This document shows positions 46,058 through 56,280 of a stretch of 64,000 nucleotides of DNA, piece after piece. The DNA is from Nomia melanderi (lineage: Eukaryota; Arthropoda; Insecta; Hymenoptera; Halictidae): the NCBI RefSeq assembly GCF_051020985.1, contig NC_134999.1, forward strand, positions 22,043,160-22,107,159, read 5' to 3'. Numbering within the stretch: position 1 is the first letter of the stretch; each line of letters opens with the position of its first letter. The position numbers and the translations under genes are program-made. The notes under the pieces are model-generated. The model was not told the origin of the DNA and did no database searches. It was given only the letters and a program-made list of their open reading frames with translations.

Positions 46058-46550
46058 CAGTGTTGGTAGCTATTTACTTTAATCTGTGGTATTGTAAAAA
46101 TGACTTTTGAGGTTAGGTCTTGAAACTTCGTAGCCTTCAAGGTTTATCAATATTTATTTATTTTCTGTGTTTATTTTTTTGTGTTACAGGTCATTTTCAC
46201 GTGATTACTGCCACAATGAATCTGTTGTAAAAATGGTCCCTAGGTTCCTACCTTTGAGGTTCAAAACATCGAATCATCGAATAATCGAGTCATCGAATAA
46301 TCGAATCAATCATCAAATCATCGAATCAATCATTGAATCATCAAATTATTAAATTATTAAATTAATAAATTTTCGTAGGTGAATGATACAAAACAAGAGA
46401 AATATTTATTTATCTTCTGTTTTTCTCTTTTTGTGTGTTTCAGGTGATTTCCACGTGACTATTGTCACAATGACTAAGTTGTAAAAATGACCCCGAGGTT
46501 CCTGAAGCTTCCCAGACTCTGCTTTTGAGGTTAGGCTTGAAACTTCTTGG
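46058..46550 (+). repeat. Paralogous block P, copy 1
   Basis: Order: GCTATTTACT, TTTTGAGGTTAGGTCTTGAA, TTATCAATATTTATTTAT, T-rich tract plus TGTTACAGGT, CACAATGAAT, AAAAATGGTCCCTAGGTTCC, ATCATCGA units, TTTTCGTAGGTGAATGATAC, T-rich tract plus GTGTTTCAGGTGATTTCCAC, AAAAATGACCCCGAGGTTCC. The same order is found at 52193-52800, over 6 kb away. Confidence 0.9.
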
Positions 46551-47045
46551 CATTCGACATCCCTACAGAATAATATCTGTCCAAATAATGTTTGTCCTCT
46601 ATCAGCACTGCGGCCCGGTCAAAGTTCGAGGTCAAGGTCAAGGATAATTAATCATTCAAACGAAAGTATAAAGAACCCCTTGGGCCGAGGCACGAGTTTC
46701 GACGTTCTCACCGAGAGCGCCTCGCTGTCTAATTAAACCCATAATTACGGCCGACATGCATAATTGGACCGAGCCAGAAACAACTTCAGCTACGGGGATC
46801 AAAGGTGCACGACCGATTTCTCGTGACGTGCGATCATCACGAGGTCGTTCACGACGGGGAAGAGTTGGGTCTCGACGCTGGCCCAGCTGGCAGCGCTGCA
46901 CCTGCGCCGGGGATCGTACTGTCTTAGGGCCAGGTAGGTATCAGTGTTCCGCAACGTGGGTCTGTGGCCACGTGGGGCTGTTGCCTCGTAGGGGGCAATT
47001 TGATTTTTGAGGCGGGCTATTTGAAATTTGAAGTATTATTTTGTG
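46551..47045 (+). other. GC-rich island, second direct copy (46551-46701) and unique right part
   Basis: Second copy of 45909-46057, then CpG-rich unique sequence with overlapping domainless frames (46656-46901 minus, 46756-47010 plus). G/T-rich end. Confidence 0.8.
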
Positions 47046-47052
47046 TGATTTT

Positions 47053-47150
47053 AACCCTTTGAACTCTGTAGGCTTCAATATTGCACCAGTTATAATATTA
47101 AATATTTTAATGAATCTTAAAGAAACTATCCTAAAATTATCTTTTATTAT
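47053..47150 (+). mobile_element. Partial piggyBac-type MITE
   Basis: TTTTAACCCTTTGAACTCTG, GCACCAGTTATAATATTAAA, AAAGAAACTAT match the minus strand of 33180-33268. It stops where the foldback array begins at 47151. Confidence 0.7.
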
Positions 47151-47650
47151 CTCAAATATAGTGTCATTGAATTTCTGAGATTGTCCCGATTAAAATGAGT
47201 CCAAACATGGGGGGAATCGGACTAGTTTTACCGACTTAATATTATTAACCAATCTAAAGGCCCGTTTCCATCAAATTTTAAAACTAGTCCGATTCCTATC
47301 GTGTTTGGGCTCATTTCAATTAGAAAGATCTCAATATTCCATTGGTACTACACTCGAGAAAGTACAGTTAAACATGCAATGATGAAAATTTCAATTGCAG
47401 TCATTTTAACCTCACCTTCTTAAATATAGTGTCATTGAATTCCTGAGATTGTCCCGATTAAAATGAGTCCAAACACGACATAAATCGGAGTATTTTTACC
47501 AATTTAATATTATTAACCAACCTAAAGGCCCGTTTCCATGAAATCTTAAAACTAGTCCGATTCCCATCGTGTTTGGGCTCATTTTAATCAGAAAAATCTC
47601 AGCAATCCATCGGTACTACATGCAATGAAGAAAATTTCCATGAAATTTCC
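47151..47650 (+). mobile_element. Foldback element F, tandem pair
   Basis: Copy 1 (47151-47354): CTCAAATATAGTGTCATTGA, GAGATTGTCCCGATTAAAAT, GAGTCCAAACA, ATCGGACTAGTTTTACC, centre CTAAAGGCCCGTTTCCAT, then the inverted arms AAAACTAGTCCGAT, TGTTTGGGCTCATTT. A spacer (47355-47417) leads to copy 2 (47418-47645) with the same arms. Each copy can fold into a long hairpin. No coding capacity. Confidence 0.95.
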
Positions 47651-48330
47651 TCACCCTCTGAAATCTTCATAGAATATTATTCAAATATAATACTTTCTAA
47701 AAAGTTCTAAGATCCACTTAATAAGTTCCAGACTCCACGCAGCCCCGACTCCAACAAACTGCGTCGCCTCTAACTCCATAGACGGCGATCTCTATCCTGT
47801 TCGCTCCGTTTTTACTAGCTTCCTCTTCCTCGGCTCCTCTTCTTTCATCCTCGTCCCCGATCCATCTCGCGTTAGCCATTCAACTCTATTTTTAACTATT
47901 TCTAACCTCCCCATAGAGGGATATGGATCTCCTACAGGTTTTCTCTTCCTTTCTGCGAACTTACGGTACTTCCGTTACGTTAGTTTGCTCATCAATCTCG
48001 CTCTGTAATTACTTTCATCGGTAATATGACCTTTCCTGTAGTTTACATTTCTTCCCCGTGCACAGACCTCTCCCTCGGCATTTTCATGTAATTTATTCTC
48101 GGTTTGTTTATTTCCCGGTATGCTCAACCTTTTAAGCGAGTATAACCGCTCACCTGCTGTCCCGTTTATTTAATATATGGCGGGGAGCCTAACTGGACCG
48201 ACCTGGAAAAACTTCGTCGGACTTGACGGTTGTTTATTGTTATGGGTAATCAGCGATGGGGAAATGAAGGTAACCGGAATGGTTTGCGTTGGGAATTAGA
48301 ATGTAAATGATACAGGGGAGGTTTAGAGAA
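47651..48330. other. Island with long pyrimidine-rich stretch
   Basis: C/A-rich to 47745, then a CTTCCTCTTCCTCGGCTCCT-type pyrimidine-rich strand to about 48070, then mixed sequence. No repeats and no open frame of note. Confidence 0.45.
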
Positions 48331-48960
48331 TATTCCTTGAGGTGTTTCATTTGTTAATGATAAGGAACATTTTTAACTGTGTTGATTTTGATGAAATTAA
48401 AATAAAAATATATTTTATATGTATATTTTAAAAATATTTTACTTATATTTATCCTTTTATACCTATTATATGTATTTTAGAAATATTTTTTTTATATATA
48501 TTCTTATATATCTATTATATACTTTTTAAATATATATTTTCGTGAAAATAATTTCTTTATACATATTCTTATATATCATATATATTTTCAAAATATATAC
48601 TGAAAATTTATATAATGGGTATAAAAGAATATGTATAAAGAAAATATTTTTAAAATATATATATAATAGATAGAAAAGAATGTATATAAAATACACGTAT
48701 TTTTTCTTGTTGCATAATATACACTTTGAAGGGGTGAATACAGCCCTCAAGTGTCAAGAATGAAAATTTATTTTTCACAATGTGTATGAAACTAGGGGAT
48801 GTAGACAACATTTTTTTTTAATTATGAGCAATTTAGATTTTTTGTGCACCCTGTAGATTCAGAAATATTGTAAAAACTATATTTTTAATCTTGAAATTTA
48901 AGGGGTGTTTTCAATCTTGCAAAGTGGATGTTAGCAGAGAAGTTGTTATTGTTATATTAT
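48331..48960. repeat. ATATTTTAAAATATAT-rich tract and AAGGGGTG blocks
   Basis: 48400-48700 has TATATATTCTTATATATC-type sequence, part of it self-complementary. TTTGAAGGGGTGAATACAGC at about 48725 and ATTTAAGGGGTGTTTTCAAT at about 48897 look like diverged copies. Confidence 0.6.
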
Positions 48961-49335
48961 TATTATTTATTATATTATTTATTATCAACTGTTATCAATC
49001 CAATCAATCCACTTAATTTTCAGTTATTTTAATACTATTATGATATTAATCAACCATATTTCAAAAGAAACCAATTTTCACTTTAAGGAATTTACCTGAA
49101 AATGGTTAAACACCGTAGCCACTATCTCCCTTTTTGCCACTATCACAGGCGAAAGTAGTAAAACATGTTTCTGGGCATATTTACTAATAAGGGAGCGTAT
49201 CCAGAAAAGTGACATCCACTGCTATTAATGAAACTACGCTAGAAAGTAGCTATAAAAATATTCCACGCATATTTTCTTTATCAACTTACATTTCTATTTC
49301 AAATAATTAAGTCAACCCCCAATGTCAGTTGTAAA
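48961..49335. other. Mixed AT-rich sequence
   Basis: No clear repeat or frame. Confidence 0.35.
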
Positions 49336-49715
49336 ATACGTATTCCTTCCAATATCATATAAAGTACTACACTTCAAAAACAAAGATCTTTCTTAAAAAA
49401 AGAAAATAGTACCTTCCACTAATTCTTAATCAATTCTACTAATTACCCCTGCACACATTTCTGCTACAGAAAATATTCCTCCTAATATCATATAAACAAC
49501 TACACTTCAAAAACCAAGATATTTACATACTTTCAAAAAATAATCTTAAAAAAGAAAATACTACCTTCCACTAATTCTTAATCAACCCTACTAATTACCA
49601 ATCATAATCCCATTCTGAACCTTCACATTACCATTACTATCTCCACACATTTCACAGCAAAGCAGTAAACTCCCATACCAATCACTTCCAAATAAATTTC
49701 TAATTAACGACCCAA
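49336..49715 (+). repeat. C/A-rich dimer of about 170 bp
   Basis: CCAATATCATATAAAGTACT, ACACTTCAAAAACAAAGAT, CTTAAAAAAAGAAAATA, CCTTCCACTAATTCTTAATC, CTACTAATTACC occur twice. Confidence 0.9.
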
Positions 49716-50384
49716 CAGTGTCACAGAAGAAATCGGCACGACGCTAATCACCAAAAACGCAATTTATTTTCATTTCGCTGACTGGCGCAGGTAAGTACCC
49801 TGCTCGATGTAAATATACTTGATCGCTTAATTCAGCTTAATGGCCATCGAAGTCGAGCGCAATTAATCTGACTCTATTTATACGTTTCCACTTCCGTCAC
49901 CGACAGGCTCTGATCGAAAAACCCGAGGTCGTTAACTGACACGCGCCGCCCCGTCCCCGTCGCGCCATCTACTTTGCTCGCTTATCTGCTCGCATCCAGT
50001 CCCAGCATTTTTTTCGGTCCGCGACGAGTCTCGGTGGTTTCTGCGATTCGCACGGCGGATTTATTCAACACTCTGACTGCCAAGTAAATGACCATCAAAA
50101 TTTCCATTCGATCGAAACAGTTTTATTTCGATAAATGAATGTGATGAGATATAAGAAAAGTAATGAAGTAATCATTGCGAAGAATCTTGATTCTTTAGTT
50201 TTTGCTTTATTAAGGAAACTTTGTTCAATAGGTCACCGAGAAAATGAATGTTGTAGATTGCGTTAAAAATGGCGTCATCCCTATTTGGGTGACGTGCAGT
50301 CAAAGTGTTAATTATTCATTAATTTTTTATTAAAAATGTTGGCGTTTCCCTGTCTTTTTTTTAAATTATAAAGTTTGATGTTTC
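49716..50384. other. GC-rich island and right flank
   Basis: Island 49720-50060, then mid-AT sequence without repeats. No gene recognised. Confidence 0.45.
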
Positions 50385-50527
50385 ACGCGCTGAATGCCAT
50401 GGGGGTCACCGGTGACCCCGGCCAAATCGAATAATTATGATTCAGTTAATTAGACGATGATTATTTGCGAACATTTTTATGATGACGATGATGATGACGA
50501 TGATGATAACGATTGATGACGATTGAT

Positions 50528-50560
<33 letters not shown>

Positions 50561-50705
50561 TACGATGACGATTACGATTACGATTACGATGACGACGATG
50601 ACGATGACGACGATGACGATGATGATGACGACGACGATGACGATGATGATGACGACGACGATGACGATGATGATGATGACGACGAAGACGACGATGATGA
50701 TATTT
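50385..50705 (+). mobile_element. Palindrome-headed repeat with GATGAC tail, copy 2
   Basis: CACGCGCTGAATGCCATG, perfect palindrome GGGGTCACCGGTGACCCC at 50402-50419, CCAAATCGAATAATTATGA, GATGATTATTTGCGAACATT, then about 230 bp of GATGAC/GATTAC repeat. The Asp-rich plus frame and His/Arg-rich minus frame are translated repeat. Confidence 0.9.
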
Positions 50706-50744
50706 AATATATGGCAAGTAATATTTTGTAAGATAAACGTGCAA

Positions 50745-50945
50745 TAATATTGAACCTTGTATAACGCATCATCATGTGAATCATTAAAGTGGAATAGTTT
50801 TGTCCCTTAATTTATTTGGTAAAATATAAACAATGTTTGTTGCACCTAATACAACTAATTTAATCAACAGAATATTGTATAATGCATCACCATGTTAAAT
50901 ATTGAAGTAAAATAGTTTTGTCCCTTAATTTATTGATTAAATTAG
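50745..50945 (+). repeat. Dimer of about 130 bp
   Basis: ATTGTATAATGCATCACCAT, AGTGGAATAGTTTTGTCCCT, TAATTTATT blocks at 50755 and 50872. Confidence 0.85.
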
Positions 50946-51390
50946 TCACATTAATTACCACAAACGTCATTTATATTTCACCAAAACGTGTTGAATATTT
51001 CCAGCAAAAAACTTCCGAGTGAAAGGGTTAATAGCATCCACGACGACATTTCTGCTCGGCAAACCGACTAGTTTGCGTTATCAGAACACGTGATCGTTCA
51101 TCGTCGAACTCTGCCCGTCTCTTCCGCGTCTGCCGAGTTGCTACCTAACCTAGAACGATACCCGAAGCGGTTCCATGCGTCTTAATAGCGCGTTAATGAT
51201 CAGCCCATCGAGATATCGGAACGTTCGCGATTTTCCTTGATTGCCGAACAGATTTCCTGTGCAGGACGATCAAAATTATCCGCAACCGACCGTTTCACGG
51301 CAATGGACAGCTAGCGCATGTGAAGTCCCGTACACATGGTGGAACACGTTGCAATGCTTGCAGTGACTGTTGGATGAGGATTTGGAAAAT
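50946..51390. other. Interval with TTAACCCTTT end, then GC-rich island
   Basis: On the minus strand ATTAACCCTTTCACTCGGAA ends at about 51031, a candidate piggyBac-type end. The island 51035-51380 is complex with no gene recognised. Confidence 0.4.
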
Positions 51391-51534
51391 TTTTGATACA
51401 ACTCTTGTAGAGGTTAAAATTTGTCGATTTCGGTTTTCTTACTTCATAATTAATGATTAGTAGTAATTAGTAATAGTTACTAATATCTTAATAGCATTGA
51501 ATATTCGAGATAATTGTCTTACAATTTTTTTAAA

Positions 51535-51825
51535 TATAATAAAGAACTTTTAATTAATTGGAATTTTAGATCGACGTTTTTAGGTTATGTCACTGTTTTC
51601 AATATTGTGTATATTTTTCTTTAATTATACTCAATGCTTGTATAATAAAGAATTTTCAATTAATTGGAATTTTAGATCGATATTTTTAGCATATGTCACT
51701 GTTTTCAATATTGTTTATACTTTTCCTTAATTAAATTGAATGTTTGTATAATAAAGAACTTTTAACTAATTAGAATTTTAGATCGACATTTTTAGGTTAT
51801 GTCACTGTTTTCAATCTGTAATGAT
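51535..51825 (+). repeat. 118-bp tandem repeat, three units
   Basis: TATAATAAAGAACTTTTAAT, TAATTGGAATTTTAGATCGA and TTATGTCACTGTTTTCAAT recur three times. Confidence 0.93.
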
Positions 51826-51949
51826 TGAGAATCACTAATTGTGGGAATCAATTTCTGTGGAACTGATAAAGTAATGAAAAAATAATTTTTAAATCCATAA
51901 TTTTGTTGACATACATCTTTAGTCTTCAAATACAAAAACTTTTTATATA

Positions 51950-52190
51950 ATTTTATAAATGATATTTTACAGGGATGTTTTGCAGCCTCATGACGGTCAT
52001 TTGAAAAATTTCATCTGCTGGCGTGCCCCATATATGGTACACTTGGCACTCAACGTGTTGACTGAGTAAATTATAGCATGCCATTCGGTTTGAATAGCAT
52101 TTGACACGTTAATAGATGTCACTGGTAACATATCATCAATTATTTCTAACACGCAGTGAGTGTTGAAAAATTCTGCATGGAGTTATAAAC
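51950..52190 (-). mobile_element. Candidate transposon end (CACGTTGAGTGCC)
   Basis: On the minus strand, from about 52062: CACGTTGAGTGCCAAGTGTA, CCATATATGGGGCACGCC. Its start resembles CACGTTGAATGCC of the palindrome-headed family. CCATATATGG is a 10-bp palindrome and also a CArG-box sequence. Other end not found. Confidence 0.35.
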
Positions 52191-52192
52191 AG

Positions 52193-52800
52193 GTGCATCC
52201 GTCCTCAATGCTGGTTGCTATTTACTGTAATCTGTCTTGTTGTAAAAATGGCTTTTGAGGTTAGGTCTTGAAACTTCTTAGCCTTGAAGGCTTATCAATA
52301 TTTATTTATCTTCTGTTTTTCTTTTTTTGTGTTTCAGGTAATTTTCACGCGACTATTGTCAGAATGAATAAGTTGTAAATATGGCCCCTAGGTTCCTGTC
52401 TTTGAGGTTCCAATCATCGAATCATCGACTCATCGAATCATTAAATTATTAAATTAATAAATTTTCGGAGGTGAACGATACAAAACAAGAGAAATATTTA
52501 TTCGTCTTCTGTTTTTCTGTTTTTGTGTGTTTCAGGTGATTCCCACGTGACTATTGTCACAATGAATAAGTTGTAAAAATGGCCCAGAGGTTCCAGCTAT
52601 GAAAACTGCAGCAACAACTCAAGAATGAAGAGCCCCAGCTCTCAGAGCTCAAGCCTACTGCTGAAAAAGCTGAAGTCTTCAACGTTCGAGCATGAAAACT
52701 TGAGCGTTGAAAGCACTTAGGACCCAGAATGGGCTTTTAAAGCCATAAGGCTGAGACCTGAAGCTTCGAGACTCTGCTTTTGAGGTTAGGTGGTGAAACC
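52193..52800 (+). repeat. Paralogous block P, copy 2
   Basis: Same order as 46058-46550: TTTTGAGGTTAGGTCTTGAA, TTTTTTTGTGTTTCAGGTAA, CCCCTAGGTTCC, AATCATCGA units, TTTTCGGAGGTGAACGATAC, TTTTTGTGTGTTTCAGGTGA, AAAAATGGCCCAGAGGTTCC, and the end GACTCTGCTTTTGAGGTTAG. It carries an extra island at 52600-52745. Confidence 0.9.
52600..52745. other. AG/CT-word island inside block P copy 2
   Basis: Unusual mid-GC sequence made of GAGCTCAAG, CAGCTCTCAG, GCTGAAAAAGCTGAAG words. Open for about 30 codons with coiled-coil-like residues in one frame but no start in that frame. Absent from copy 1. Origin unknown. Confidence 0.4.
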
Positions 52801-52889
52801 TGTTAGCCTTTAATTTTTGTGTTGCAGCTTTGATGTAATTGCTTTGATGAATAGTGAATTAGTGATAGAAAATATCAGAAATTTTCTAA

Positions 52890-53218
52890 TTTCGTTACAA
52901 TTTGCCTATTACAATTTAATTATTATAATTTACTCATTACAACTTGCTTATTACAGTTTGTTTATTATAATTTGCCTATCACAATTTGCTGATCATTATT
53001 TCCATATTGTAATTTGCATATTATAATTTACATATGAAAATTTTTTGTTATTAGAACTTACCTTTCATAATTTGTCTACTACAATTTGCATATTATAATT
53101 TGCCCATTATAATTTGCATATTGTAATTTGCCTATTACAATTTGCTTATTACAGTTTTCCTACTACAATTTGCTTATTACACTTTTCTTATTACAGTTTA
53201 CCTATTACAATTTGCCTA
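52890..53218. repeat. TATTACAATTTGC minisatellite
   Basis: About 20 units of 14-15 bp (TTGCCTATTACAA, TTGCTTATTACAG). Confidence 0.95.
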
Positions 53219-53536
53219 TCACAATCCCCATACCACAATTCACCTACTAAAATTTAGCCATTACCTACCACCTGCTCCAACCTCCACCTACAATTTTGCC
53301 TCACAATTTACCAAACTTCATACACATCATTCCCCAACAAAACCAGTAAAAAACAAATCCAACATAACCTAAATCCTCCAATCAAATTCTTCGTCCCATC
53401 AACAACTCTGCCAACCCCAACATTTTCCTCGTGTGTAGGAGGCATAATGCTGTCCAACGACAGAAAATCGACGACCGATGCAGAATCGGTCGTTTTATTA
53501 TCGCCCGGGGAACGATTCGCCAATAGCAATTAGAAG
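53219..53536 (+). repeat. Direct duplication D, copy 1
   Basis: CACAATCCCCATACCACAA, CCAACAAAACCAGTAAAAAA, CAAATCCAACATAA, CATCAACAACTCTGCCAACC, ACGACAGAAAATCGACGACC, TAGCAATTAGAAGT. Nearly identical to 53661-53967. Contains the stem CGACCGAT/ATCGGTCG followed by T-rich sequence. Confidence 0.95.
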
Positions 53537-53660
53537 TGATATTTAACACGTTGAATGTCATGGGCGTCATCGGTGACCTCGGCCAAGTCGAATAAATATG
53601 GTTCAGTCAGATGATGATTATTTGCGAACATTTTTATGACAATGATAATGACGATGATGA
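53537..53660 (+). mobile_element. Palindrome-headed repeat, copy 3 (short tail)
   Basis: TTTAACACGTTGAATGTCAT, imperfect palindrome centre GTCATCGGTGAC, CCAAGTCGAATAAATATGG, GATGATTATTTGCGAACATT, GACAATGATAATGACGATGA. It sits just after AGAAGT of duplication D copy 1. Confidence 0.88.
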
Positions 53661-53967
53661 CTCCCACAATCCACCTACTACAATCCCCATATCACAACTT
53701 CCCTACCGCAATCCACCTACAATCCTCCCCTCAAAATTTACCTAACTTGATACACAACATTTTCCAACAAAACCAATGAAAAACAAATCCAACATAATCT
53801 AAATCCTCCAACCAAATTCCTCGTCCCATCAACAACTCTGCCAACCCTATCATTTTTCTCGTGTGTAGGAGGCTTAATGCCGTCCAACGACAGAAAATCA
53901 ACGACCGATGCAGAATCGGTCGTTTTATTATCGCCCGGGAACGATTCGCCGATAGCAATTAGAAGTA
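53661..53967 (+). repeat. Direct duplication D, copy 2
   Basis: Same order as 53219-53536. After AGAAGT it continues into an unduplicated island (AGGCGGCGTGCCGC), so this junction is likely ancestral. Confidence 0.95.
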
Positions 53968-54200
53968 GGCGGCGTGCCGCTTCTCAAACGGACTTTTTCG
54001 TTTCCTTATGTAACCGGGGTAAAATACACCAGAGTGAAGTCCCAGACACGCCTACCGGAGCGTCGCTTTCCTCGGCTGTTGCGAATTGGCTGCAGGACGC
54101 AATGCAGCAACTTGTCCACCATTGAATGCTTCGATTTGTTACATTTCTCGTTTAACCCTATCCCACCCGGTGCCGCGGGATTTCTCGTTTTTTTTTTCGA
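53968..54200. other. GC-rich island
   Basis: Complex sequence. Plus frames across it have no domain. Confidence 0.5.
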
Positions 54201-54219
54201 AGAAAGTATGAAACATGAT

Positions 54220-54595
54220 TCAATATGGAGAGTAATAATAATAATATTCCAAGTAATAATAATAATATTCCAAGTAATAATAATAATAATATTCCAAATA
54301 ATAATAATATTCCAAATAATATACTTTTTTCCATATAAAAATATGAAAAATATTGATAATATTTTAACATGGAGTATAATAATAATAGTCCAAATAATAT
54401 TATAATTTTTTCATATAAAAATATGAAAAGTATTAATAATATTTCAACAAATATCATATTTTTCCCATATAAAAATATTCCAAATAATAATACTTTAATA
54501 TGGAGTATAATAAAAATATTCCAAATAATAATAATAATATTCCAAATAATATTGTATTTTTCCATATAAAAATACGAAAAATATTAATAACATTT
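54220..54595. repeat. AATAATAATATTCCAAAT repeat
   Basis: TAATAATAATATTCCAA units, with CATATAAAAATATGAAAA repeated at about 54331, 54411 and 54556. I/Y-rich frames are translated repeat. Confidence 0.95.
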
Positions 54596-54885
54596 TTCCC
54601 CGTTTTTTTCAGCTGTCCGCTGTAATAACAATATTAATAAAACGGCTTTACGGCACCGCGCAAAAAGTAAACGTACGCGCAGGTAGGAAAGAAACGGGGA
54701 ATTAAAATAAGGTGGTGAAAAGGGGAGGCCGAGACTGGATTCATTTCGGTCTGCCGGAGGAAGTTGTAAATTGCGGGAAATCAAGCTAACCTGTAATACG
54801 GATTAGGGTATGGAACACGTTTTCGAATGGTTGTTCAATGGGTAACGAGATGCTTCTGTTGGGGTGGTTTTATTTGTGTTGATAC
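54596..54885. other. GC-richer island
   Basis: Complex. The minus frame 54584-54784 lacks a domain. Strongly G/T-rich from 54820. Confidence 0.45.
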
Positions 54886-55400
54886 GGACTCTGTGAGGCA
54901 ATGGGATTGTGGGAAATTATTCGTGGGGGTTTTGGGCAGTTGTATTGGGAAGAGTGTTTTGGGGAGATGGTTTGTAAAGTGTATTTAGGGAAGTGTATTT
55001 GTAAAGCGTATTTAGGGAAGTGTATTTGTAAAGTGTATTTGCCAAGTGTATTTCCAAAGTGTATTTGAAAAGTGTATTTCCAAAGTGTATTTGCAAACTG
55101 AATGTTGGTAACTGTATTTGCAAAGTGTATTTTCAAAGTTTGATAGAAGAATTTTAATAACATTAAAAACATTTTTCCTTTTTAACATGTTAAATGATTC
55201 TGCCAACCATGACGTGAAACCCAATACACTCTCAATAATAATTTCAAAGACTCAATCCATTTCCTCAGTAATTTCAACATTAAAAACTACCCAGTACCAC
55301 TTCACTACCAAACCAACTTCCAAATTCCCATTCGACAATACGATCCACAATGACACAACACTTCCAACACTTTTAGATTATTTCTGAAAACTCGAGTTTT
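54886..55400. repeat. GTGTATTTGTAAA repeat, then C/A-rich interval
   Basis: About 14 units of a 13-14-bp repeat (AAGTGTATTTGCA, AAGTGTATTTCCA) at 54965-55135. The strand then switches to C/A-rich (55200-55380). Confidence 0.9.
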
Positions 55401-56000
55401 CTCATCGACGTTCACTAACTAGTCACAAGCACAACTTTTTCTCGAATTCCGCTGTTACCCCACAAAACGAGTTCACGCGAGAGCGTCGAGACTCGCAAAC
55501 ACGATTGGAAACGATAAATATTCATTAAACGTTTTTTATCGAATATTCCAATCACGAGGAATAAATACGCGTCGTATAAATTATTGAAATTCGCCTATGC
55601 CCCATTCTCTACTTCCACCGTGCGTGCGTGCGTGCGCGGTGCCAGTCGAAAGTAGAACGTCTGCGCGCATAAATACGCCGGCGCGCGGCGCTTCCGACGT
55701 GTAAATTGATCTCGAAAGATGTCCCTGACATTTACGACGCTTAAACCTGTTCTATCCCCCGTCGGAGGGGAAAAAACAAGTTCAACGATTATTTTCTTAC
55801 ATAATTTATTTAACATCTTTATGCCCGGCCGAGATTAATATTGATAGTGTGATCTACGAGGCTGTCGGAGAACGGCGAACGGCGGGCTATTCTAACCCCT
55901 CGCGTGTGATCGGTGGGACTCGTAATGAAGATTTCTACATCGATTTAACAGTAGTGCTATGGGGATAAACGACGAGTTTCTGGATTCTTTTTTGGATTAT
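55401..56000. other. GC-rich island
   Basis: Includes a GTGCGTGCGTGCGTGCGCGG tract at 55619, a Z-DNA-prone alternation. The minus frame 55595-55816 has no domain. Confidence 0.5.
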
Positions 56001-56280
56001 TTGGAAGGTAACAGATGTTTGGTTGGGGAAATATTCGAGAAATATAGATGCAGATAGGTTATTATTTTACTAATAATTCTGAGTCATTTATATTTGTTTA
56101 CTAATCATTTTGAATTACTTATATTTATTTCCTAATGATTTTGAGTTATTCATATTTGTTTACTAATAATTTTGAGTTATTTATATTGATTTACTAATAA
56201 AATTAATTTTAGTTATTAGACTTCATTATTATTATTTATATATTATAATAATCTACAAAATAATCAATACGTACCGAAAA
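56001..56280. repeat. TTTGTTTACTAATAATTTTG repeat
   Basis: TTTACTAATAATTTTGAGTT units of about 37 bp, four copies (56068-56205). AT-rich end. Confidence 0.88.

Noticed and set aside
48848..48915. ACCCTGTAGAT, resembling the start of miR-10
   Set aside because: Similarity ends after 11 bases and the downstream sequence does not form a convincing precursor stem.
50442..50747. Poly-Asp plus frame and His/Arg-rich minus frame
   Set aside because: Opposite readings of the same GATGAC microsatellite.
53480..53512. CGACCGAT/ATCGGTCG hairpin with T-run as a terminator
   Set aside because: Rho-independent terminators are bacterial; here it is only a short dyad kept in a recent duplication.
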